A stretch of 6,394 nucleotides of DNA from Akkermansia muciniphila (lineage in GTDB: Bacteria > Verrucomicrobiota > Verrucomicrobiia > Limisphaerales > UBA9464): assembly GCA_945873715.1 (NCBI GenBank), contig CAMCFL010000199.1:1-6394 (forward strand), given 5' to 3'. This document shows positions 1 through 4,478 of this stretch, in pieces. Every line of letters starts with the position of its first letter. The stretch's first letter is position 1. A program made the translations under genes and the position numbers. The notes below the pieces were generated by a model. It ran no database searches. It was not told where the DNA came from and saw only the letters and a list, made by a program, of their open reading frames with translations.

Positions 1-326
1 TTGTCCTTCTGCAGGTAGGCCCCCATCCGGAGATTCTCCATCACCGTCAGGTTGGCGAAGACCATCCGACCCTCGGGAACATGTGCCAACCCCAGCCGGA
101 CAATCTCATGGGCGGGCATGGTGGTGATCGGACGTCCCTCGAAATGGACGCTGCCGGAGCGGGCCCGGACCAGGCCGGAGATGGCGCGGAGCGAGGTGCT
201 CTTGCCGGCACCATTGGCTCCGATGAGGGTGACGATCTCGCCATGCTTCACCGAGAGCGAGATTCCGTGCAGGGCTTCAATCGCCCCGTATCCGACCTTG
301 AGATCGACGACTTCGAGCATGTGCAT
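1..326 (-). CDS. livF: LivF-type ABC transporter ATP-binding protein, 3' part missing
   Basis: One of the two cytoplasmic ATPases that power a branched-chain amino acid importer. Only the first 108 residues are in the window; LivF proteins are usually about 235 residues, so the signature motif, Walker B and H-loop lie beyond base 1. The visible part begins MHMLEVVDLKVGYG, followed by a Walker A motif GANGAGKST at residues 36-44 and the LivF-typical VPEGR at about 83-87, then an NLTVMENLRMGAY segment. GANGAGKST and VPEGR separate it from LivG, which has GPNGAGKTT and a TFQN Q-loop. The start at 326 is chosen because its A is shared with the livG stop (TGATG), the same arrangement as livK/livH; an ATG at 320 giving MLEVVDL is an equally good family fit. 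It is the last visible gene of the operon. Identity is secure; the exact start is not. Confidence 0.93.
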   Translation of the reverse strand, partial: MHMLEVVDLKVGYGAIEALHGISLSVKHGEIVTLIGANGAGKSTSLRAISGLVRARSGSVHFEGRPITTMPAHEIVRLGLAHVPEGRMVFANLTVMENLRMGAYLQKD

Positions 327-1105
327 CAGCCCGGGAGGGCGTGTTCCTCGCCGAGGTAAGCCTCGATCACCTTGGGGTTGCGTCGGATCTCGGCCGGGGT
401 GCCCTCGGCGATCTTGGTGCCATGATCCAGCACGTGGATGCGCTCGCACAGGTCCATGACCAACTGCATGTCGTGTTCGACCAGCAGGACGGCGATCTGG
501 AATCGATCCCGGATCTCCCGGATCAAGCGTGCCAACTCGATCTTTTCGGTCGGGTTCATCCCGGCGGCGGGCTCGTCCAGCAACAGGAGCTTCGGCTGGG
601 TGGCGAGGGCGCGGACGATCTCCAACCGGCGTTGATCGCCATAGGACAACGACGTCGCGGCTTCATCCCGGAGCCCGTCGAGCCGGAACAACGACAGCAA
701 TTCGAGGGCGTCCTTCTCCACCCGGGCTTCGGCCGTCCGAAAACGTCCACCCCGCCAGAGGGCATTCCAGATGCCTTCGGTGCGGTGCACCTGCATGGCG
801 GTCCGGACGTTGTCGAGGACGCTGAGTGACTTGAAGAGGCGGATGTTCTGGAAGGTGCGTGCGATCCCGCTGCGGGTGAGTTCGAACGGACGCAGGTCCT
901 CGGAGGGATTCCCGCAGAAGCGGATCTTCCCCTCGCTCGGCTGGTACACACCGGTGGTGAGGTTGAACACCGTGGTCTTCCCGGCCCCGTTTGGCCCGAT
1001 CAACCCGGCGAGTTCGGTGGAACCCACGGCCATGGAAACGGCGGAGACGGCGGTCAGACCGCCGAACCTTAGGGTGACCTGATCGAACTCGAGGAGGGCG
1101 CTCAT
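326..1105 (-). CDS. livG: LivG-type branched-chain amino acid ABC transporter ATP-binding protein
   Basis: Cytoplasmic ATPase partner of LivF, docking on LivH/LivM. At 259 residues it is full length for the family. All nucleotide-binding motifs are visible: Walker A GPNGAGKT at 37-44, Q-loop Q86 within ARTFQNIRLF, ABC signature LSYGDQ at 153-158, Walker B LLLLDEP at 173-179 and H-loop H211 in VEHDMQLV. The C-terminus VIEAYLGEEHALPG is the typical LivG ending and follows the family-specific AEGTPAEIRRNPKV stretch. The reading frame is open upstream to 1213, but the ATG at 1105 is preferred: it gives MSALLEFDQV, it overlaps the livM stop as ATGA, and the upstream extension would lie inside livM and has no family character. 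A weak purine-rich stretch (GAAGAAGG) lies about 10 bases upstream. The stop shares its last base with the livF start. No defects are seen. Confidence 0.96.
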   Translation of the reverse strand: MSALLEFDQVTLRFGGLTAVSAVSMAVGSTELAGLIGPNGAGKTTVFNLTTGVYQPSEGKIRFCGNPSEDLRPFELTRSGIARTFQNIRLFKSLSVLDNVRTAMQVHRTEGIWNALWRGGRFRTAEARVEKDALELLSLFRLDGLRDEAATSLSYGDQRRLEIVRALATQPKLLLLDEPAAGMNPTEKIELARLIREIRDRFQIAVLLVEHDMQLVMDLCERIHVLDHGTKIAEGTPAEIRRNPKVIEAYLGEEHALPG

Positions 1106-2079
1106 GCGGTGGCGGCCTTCTTCCGTTTCCAGGTGAACAACCCCTGGGGACGCAGGAGCATCAGGGCGATCAGGAGGAGGGCGTAGAGCAGCGGACGCGA
1201 CTCGCCGACCCACTTCAGCGAGGGCGACATCCCGGAGAGCATGCGCAGTCCCTCGGGCAACAGCGTCAGGAGGGCGGCCGCAATGATCACCCCGACCGTC
1301 CGGCCCATGCCCCCGACGATCACCATCACCACGATCTCGATGCTCCGGTTGAAGTCGAATCCCTTGGGATTGATCGTGAGCGTGAAGTGCCCGGAAAGTG
1401 CCCCGGCAATTCCCGCGAAGAACGAGCCGACGACGAACGCCACGATCTTGTAGCGGGTGGTGTTCATCCCCATGGATTCCGCCGCCACCTCATCGTCGTG
1501 GGTGGCAAGGAACCCGCGCCCATAGGTCGAGTTCACCAGCGCGGTGACGACATAGATGGTCAGGGCGGCGGCGGAGAAGGCCCAGAACAGGTTGGTCCGG
1601 GCAGGAATGCCATTGAGGCCCAGGGCACCGCCGAGCCATTCGATGTTGCGGAAGATGACGGCGATGATCTGGCCGAACCCGAGGGTCACGATGGCGAGAT
1701 AATCCCCCTTCAGCCGCAGGGAGGGCGCACCCACCAGCAACCCGGCGAGTGCGGCCATCAAACCCGCCCCGAGCAGGGCGACGAGGAACCAGGCGCTTTG
1801 CAGCCAGAAACCCGCACCGACCGGGAGGAGCTTCGGCCCGGCAAACAACGTCAGGGCCGCGGCGGTATAAGCACCGACCCCCATGAATCCCGCGTGGCCG
1901 AGGCTGAACTGACCGGCGTGGCCGTTGATCAGGTTCAGGCTCACCGCCAGGATCACGTTGATCCCGATCCGGGTCAGGATATCGACGAAGTAAGGGTCCA
2001 GACGATCCTGCGCCCAGCCGAGCCCAAGGCTCGCCACCACCGCCACCAGGAACCATCGACGTGCGCCGGGATGCTTCAT
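1102..2079 (-). CDS. livM: LivM-type branched-chain amino acid ABC transporter permease
   Basis: Inner-membrane permease of the BPD_transp_2 family, which pairs with LivH to form the translocation path. It has 325 residues with many hydrophobic segments. Recognisable blocks are LNLINGHAGQFSLGHAGF at 49-65, GAPSLRLKGDYLAIVTLGFG at 117-136, the cytoplasmic ATPase-contact region DDEVAAESMGMNTTRYK at 195-211, VMVIVGGMGRTVGVIIAA at 251-268 and the C-terminal LLRPQGLF at 308-315. The contact loop reads ATHDDEVAAE where many homologues have A(I/L)R(E/D)DE, a mild deviation. The start at 2079 lies in one copy of the GCTTCATC direct repeat flanking the inserted element, so this is probably the original start codon, separated from livH by the insertion. 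Only a short AGG immediately upstream could act as a ribosome binding site. The 3' end overlaps livG by four bases (ATGA). Confidence 0.96.
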   Translation of the reverse strand: MKHPGARRWFLVAVVASLGLGWAQDRLDPYFVDILTRIGINVILAVSLNLINGHAGQFSLGHAGFMGVGAYTAAALTLFAGPKLLPVGAGFWLQSAWFLVALLGAGLMAALAGLLVGAPSLRLKGDYLAIVTLGFGQIIAVIFRNIEWLGGALGLNGIPARTNLFWAFSAAALTIYVVTALVNSTYGRGFLATHDDEVAAESMGMNTTRYKIVAFVVGSFFAGIAGALSGHFTLTINPKGFDFNRSIEIVVMVIVGGMGRTVGVIIAAALLTLLPEGLRMLSGMSPSLKWVGESRPLLYALLLIALMLLRPQGLFTWKRKKAATA

Positions 2080-2080
2080 C
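2073..2080. repeat. 8-bp direct repeat GCTTCATC, livM side (likely target-site duplication)
   Basis: This is a perfect copy of the octamer at 2254-2261. It directly abuts the CTA terminus of the inserted element, and the bases beyond it differ between the two copies, so the match is exactly 8 bp. On the minus strand it reads GATGAAGC and contains the livM start codon. Confidence 0.8.
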
Positions 2081-2260
2081 CTAGAAACCGCAGTGGTTTA
2101 TCCGCAGATCACGCAGATCACGCAGATGAGGAGGTGCTTGGGGACGTTCAAGGCGAGAACTGGGTTCCTGCCCGTGGGGGCGTACGACTCGGCCGGAAAC
2201 GACTTCGCCATCTGCGCCATCTGCGCCATCTGCGGATAGAGGTCCGGTTGTAGGCTTCAT
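2081..2260 (-). CDS. 59-codon bridging ORF created by the inserted element
   Basis: A small ORF of unknown or no function. Its ATG at 2258-2260 overlaps the livH stop as TGATG. It runs through the whole element and ends with a TAG (2081-2083) supplied by the element's CTA terminus, one base before the livM ATG. The peptide starts MKPTTGPLSADGADGADG and ends PPHLRDLRDLRINHCGF; the ADG and LRD triplets are simply the 9-bp repeat units translated. It resembles no protein I know. The first three codons are probably the old livM start duplicated by the insertion. Its likely importance is mechanical: ribosomes leaving livH could translate it and terminate next to the livM start, preserving coupling. 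It is out of frame with livM, so no fusion results. It may be translated without the peptide mattering. Confidence 0.35.
   Translation of the reverse strand: MKPTTGPLSADGADGADGEVVSGRVVRPHGQEPSSRLERPQAPPHLRDLRDLRINHCGF
2085..2099 (-). other. Short hairpin (AAACC/GGTTT) just upstream of livM
   Basis: A 5-bp perfect stem with a 5-base loop lies inside the left end of the element, five bases before the livM start codon in the mRNA. It has no U-run, so it is not an intrinsic terminator. It could modulate access to the livM start, or may be incidental to the element end. Confidence 0.35.
2099..2128 (+). repeat. Left inverted-repeat arm, three CGCAGAT nonamers with CA linkers
   Basis: It starts TATCCGCAGAT. 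CGCAGAT occurs at 2103-2109, 2112-2118 and 2121-2127, and both two-base linkers are CA. It pairs with 2209-2238 with mismatches only in the linkers. Confidence 0.9.
2209..2238 (-). repeat. Right inverted-repeat arm, three CGCAGAT nonamers with GG linkers
   Basis: Read on the minus strand it starts TATCCGCAGAT. The plus-strand unit ATCTGCG occurs at 2210-2216, 2219-2225 and 2228-2234. Both linkers read GG on the minus strand, whereas the left arm has CA in both. It matches the left arm at 26 of 30 positions. Confidence 0.9.
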
Positions 2261-2261
2261 C
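2254..2261. repeat. 8-bp direct repeat GCTTCATC, livH side (likely target-site duplication)
   Basis: This is the partner of 2073-2080. It abuts the other terminus of the element and overlaps the last two bases of the livH stop codon in transcription order. On the minus strand it reads GATGAAGC and contains the start of the bridging ORF. Confidence 0.8.
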
Positions 2262-3150
2262 AGACTTTCTCCGCCTGGACCCGCCCGAGCAACCCGGCCG
2301 GCTTGAAGAGCAGGATCAGGATGAGTAGGACAAATGCGATCGCCTCCGTCCAGGTGGACCAGCGTGACCCCTTCACGAGGGTTTCGATCACACCCAGGAG
2401 CAGGCCACCCAGGGCCGCGCCGGTAATGTTGCCGATGCCGCCGAGGACCGCGGCGACGAAGGCGGTCAACCCGGGCATGACCCCCATGAAGGGTTCGATC
2501 TTGGGGAACTTGTAGGCCCAGAGGAATCCGCCGGCCGCCGCCAGCGCCGAGCCGAGGCCGAACGTGAAGCTGATGATCACATCGACGTTGATGCCCATGA
2601 GCGAGGCAGCCTGGGCATTGAAGGCGACGGCGCGCATCGCCGTTCCCATCTTCGTCTTGAGGACGATGTATTCGAGGGCTCCCAACAGGCAGAGGGTGAA
2701 GCCGAGGACCACCAGGTCCTTGCTGGAAACCACCACGGCCCCGATCTGGAAGGTCGTTGCGGGAAGCGTATCCGGGAAGGCCTGCGGATTGGCCCCGAAG
2801 ACCAATTGCCCAAGGTTCTGCAGCAGCATCGAGACCCCGATCGCCGTGATCAGCACCGTCAGCTTCGAGCGCGATCGCAGGGGTTTGTAGGCCACCCGTT
2901 CGATGAGGATTCCCAGCAGCGCGCAGGCGATCATCGAGAGGATCATCACCCCCAGGCCGCCCCCCCACGATTTTCCCGACAGGGCCTTCCCCGAGTAGAA
3001 CCCAACAAACCCGCCCACCATGAAGACGTCCGAATGGGCGAAGTTGATGAAGCGCAGGACGCCGTAAACCAGCGTGTAGCCGATAGCAATCAACGCGTAC
3101 ATCGACCCCACCGACAGGCCGTTGATCAATTGCTGGATGAACTCGGACAT
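2260..3150 (-). CDS. livH: LivH-type branched-chain amino acid ABC transporter permease
   Basis: Inner-membrane permease of the BPD_transp_2 family, partner of LivM. It has 296 residues, the usual LivH length. Characteristic blocks are MYALIAIGYTLVYGVLRFINFAH at 17-39, ERVAYKPLRSRSKLTVLITAIGVSMLLQN at 84-112, the ATPase-contact region MGTAMRAVAFNAQAASLMGIN at 168-188, and PGLTAFVAAVLGGIGNITGAALGGLLLGVIE at 226-256, ending in LLFKPAGLLGR. Position 40 is serine where many relatives have glycine in NFAHGD. The frame is open to 3474, but the ATG at 3150 is chosen because it gives MSEFIQQLINGLSVGSMYAL, matches the family N-terminus and overlaps the livK stop as TGATG. No Shine-Dalgarno is obvious, consistent with coupled translation. 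Downstream, the normal junction to livM is interrupted by the 173-bp element. Confidence 0.96.
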   Translation of the reverse strand: MSEFIQQLINGLSVGSMYALIAIGYTLVYGVLRFINFAHSDVFMVGGFVGFYSGKALSGKSWGGGLGVMILSMIACALLGILIERVAYKPLRSRSKLTVLITAIGVSMLLQNLGQLVFGANPQAFPDTLPATTFQIGAVVVSSKDLVVLGFTLCLLGALEYIVLKTKMGTAMRAVAFNAQAASLMGINVDVIISFTFGLGSALAAAGGFLWAYKFPKIEPFMGVMPGLTAFVAAVLGGIGNITGAALGGLLLGVIETLVKGSRWSTWTEAIAFVLLILILLFKPAGLLGRVQAEKV

Positions 3151-4316
3151 CACGGGCTGACGGTTTCCGAGTACACGAATTTCCCGCCCTTGATCCCGAT
3201 GATCACCGCCGACTTCTCCGCGTTGCGATCCTTGTCGAGGGTCATCCGGCCCGTCACGCCGTCGAAGTCCTTGGTCGCCGCCAGCATGGGCCGGATCTTC
3301 GCCGGCTCGGCCGAACCGGCGCGCTTGATGGCATCGGCCAGCAGGAGCATGGAATCGTACCCGAGGGCGGCCATGGCATCGGGACGGGCGCCAAACTTGG
3401 CCTCGTACTGTTTCACGAAGTCCTTGGCCCGGGGTGAATCCTGGTCGGGGGAAAAGTGGGTCGAGAAGTAGCATCCTTCCAGGGCCTCGGCAGCACCGCT
3501 GCCCTGAAGCAGCTCGGGAGCTTCCCAGCCGTCGCCACCGAACAGCGGCACGGTGATGCCCAGCTCACGGGCCTGGAGCACGATCAAGGTCACCTGGCCG
3601 TAATAAGCCGGAACGAAGATCGCGTCGGGCGCGGTTCCCTTGATGGCGGTGAGCTGCGCTTTGAAGTCCTTGTCGTCCTTGGTGAACTTCTGTTCCGCCA
3701 CGATCGTGCCGCCGTCGGCCTGGAAGCGTTCCTTGAAATAGGTTCCCAGCCCGACCGAATACGGCGCCCCGACATCCGTGAGGACGGCGACCTTTTTCGC
3801 CTTGAGGGTCTTCTGCGCGAACTTGGCCATGACCGTCCCCTGGAACGGATCGATGAAGCACACCCGGAAGATGTAATCGCCCATCTGCGTCACCTTGGGA
3901 TTGGTGGACGACGGGGAGATCTGGGGCACCTGATACTGCTGGCAGATCGGCGCGGCTTCCAGCGAACGACCGGACGCCACCTCACCCAGGATGGCAACGA
4001 CCTGGTCCCGCGAGATCAGCTTCTTCACCGCCGTGGCGGACTCGCCGTCCTTGGACTGGTTGTCCTCGGTGATCAGCTTGACCTGCTTTCCGAGCAATCC
4101 GCCGGCGGCATTGATCTGGTCCACGGCGAGCAGCGTGCCGTTGTGGGAGGTGCGACCGAAGGCCGCTTCACTTCCGGTCAGGGAGGCGAACTCGCCCACG
4201 GGAATGTCGGTGCCGGTCCCGGCCCCCCCGCCGGTGGGTTTGCAACCCGCCGCAACGAGTGCGGCCACTGCAACTCCGAGGAAAATCCGACGACGTACCG
4301 CAGTTGGAAGATTCAT
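3150..4316 (-). CDS. livK: LivK-type amino acid ABC transporter substrate-binding lipoprotein
   Basis: Extracytoplasmic binding protein (Peripla_BP_6, type I periplasmic fold) that delivers substrate to LivH/LivM; 388 residues. The N-terminus MNLPTAVRRR is followed by a hydrophobic stretch to VAAGC, and C25 is the probable lipidated cysteine. Alanine at position -3 makes the lipobox less than ideal. A Gly/Thr-rich linker at 27-36 leads to the mature domain: PVGEFASLTGSEAAFGR at 39-55, VDQINAAGGLLGKQVKLITEDNQS at 65-88, GEVASGRSLEAAPICQQYQVPQISPSSTNPKVTQ at 111-144, DAIFVPAYYGQ at 231-241 and a C-terminal FDGVTGRMTLDKDRNAEKSAVI. It is the first gene of the operon. Branched-chain amino acids are the expected ligands from gene order, but this family also binds amides, urea and other amino acids, so specificity is inferred. 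The 3' end overlaps livH by one base. Confidence 0.93.
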   Translation of the reverse strand: MNLPTAVRRRIFLGVAVAALVAAGCKPTGGGAGTGTDIPVGEFASLTGSEAAFGRTSHNGTLLAVDQINAAGGLLGKQVKLITEDNQSKDGESATAVKKLISRDQVVAILGEVASGRSLEAAPICQQYQVPQISPSSTNPKVTQMGDYIFRVCFIDPFQGTVMAKFAQKTLKAKKVAVLTDVGAPYSVGLGTYFKERFQADGGTIVAEQKFTKDDKDFKAQLTAIKGTAPDAIFVPAYYGQVTLIVLQARELGITVPLFGGDGWEAPELLQGSGAAEALEGCYFSTHFSPDQDSPRAKDFVKQYEAKFGARPDAMAALGYDSMLLLADAIKRAGSAEPAKIRPMLAATKDFDGVTGRMTLDKDRNAEKSAVIIGIKGGKFVYSETVSP

Positions 4317-4382
4317 GGCGACTGGTCAACGCTGAGGGAGGCTGGCGCGGCCTGACCCGATGCAGGACGAACCACAGGCGAA

Positions 4383-4411
4383 AGGTTACGGTCGGCACAT
4401 GGCCCTTTCAA
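4383..4411 (-). promoter_or_regulatory. Candidate sigma70-like promoter for the liv operon
   Basis: On the minus strand, TTGAAA (4406-4411, 5 of 6 to TTGACA) is separated by 17 bases from TAACCT (4383-4388, 3 of 6 to TATAAT), pointing at livK with a leader of roughly 60 bases. The -35 and spacing are good and the -10 is poor, so this is only a candidate. Confidence 0.3.
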
Positions 4412-4459
4412 TCGCCAATCCCCGGACGAAGACTTTCACCTTCAAACCCACCCCCTTCC

Positions 4460-4476
4460 CCGGCCATGCTGGCCGG
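4460..4476 (+). promoter_or_regulatory. GC-rich hairpin immediately upstream of the leuS start
   Basis: CCGGCCA (4460-4466) and TGGCCGG (4470-4476) form a perfect 7-bp stem with a TGC loop, ending two bases before the leuS ATG, where a ribosome binding site would normally lie. An overlapping alternative pairing, GCCATG (4463-4468) with CATGGC (4478-4483), would include the start codon itself. A regulatory role is speculative. Confidence 0.35.
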
Positions 4477-4478
4477 AC

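Larger units (their letters stand above)
2081..2253. mobile_element. 173-bp MITE-like element with CGCAGAT-nonamer inverted repeats
   Basis: A non-autonomous insertion between livH and livM, the only gap in an otherwise overlapping operon. The left end reads CTAGAAACCG and the right end, reverse-complemented, reads CTACAACCGG. After 18 and 15 bases respectively both ends continue TATCCGCAGAT and enter 30-base arms (2099-2128 and 2209-2238) that match at 26 of 30 positions as inverted repeats. Each arm holds three CGCAGAT units at 9-bp spacing. About 80 bp of unrelated sequence (2129-2208) separates the arms. Perfect 8-bp direct repeats GCTTCATC flank it exactly. It is too small for a transposase, so it would depend on an enzyme supplied in trans. 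I recall CGCAGAT-type triplets as frequent intergenic sequence in Verrucomicrobia, but could not check this and cannot assign a transposase family. Confidence 0.75.
4317..4478. other. 162-bp divergent intergenic region between livK and leuS
   Basis: This must hold the control signals for both the leucine-type importer operon and leuS. Apart from the candidate livK promoter and the GC-rich hairpin at the leuS start, I see no recognisable operator. There is no T-box leader: the space is too short and no conserved T-box antiterminator sequence is evident. No terminator is expected between diverging genes. I found no convincing promoter for leuS. Confidence 0.7.

Noticed and set aside
1106..1213. 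Upstream-extended start for livG
   Set aside because: The extra 36 residues lie inside livM and have no family similarity; the ATGA overlap start is typical.
2099..2238. CRISPR-like repeats
   Set aside because: The units are 7-base cores at 9-bp period arranged as two inverted arms, with no spacers of uniform length.
1387..2253. 288-codon plus-strand ORF ending in the repeat element
   Set aside because: It is antisense to livM with low-complexity Gly/Gln/His/Glu content. Its open end only reflects that the 9-bp repeats are open on both strands.
2080..2259. Intrinsic terminator between livH and livM
   Set aside because: The stems are not followed by a U-run on the transcribed strand, and livM, livG and livF have no other obvious promoter.
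3151..3474. Upstream-extended start for livH
   Set aside because: The extension overlaps livK by 324 bases and precedes the normal LivH N-terminus MSEFIQQLINGL.
3882..3889. CATCTGCG inside livK, matching the element core
   Set aside because: It is a single short match in coding sequence, in a normally conserved protein region, with no repetition or inverted partner.
3456..4355. 299-codon plus-strand ORF opposite livK
   Set aside because: It is antisense to a well-supported binding-protein gene, with no domain resemblance and only a shadow-frame composition.
4317..4478. T-box leader for leuS
   Set aside because: The space is too short and no T-box consensus or specifier stem could be recognised.
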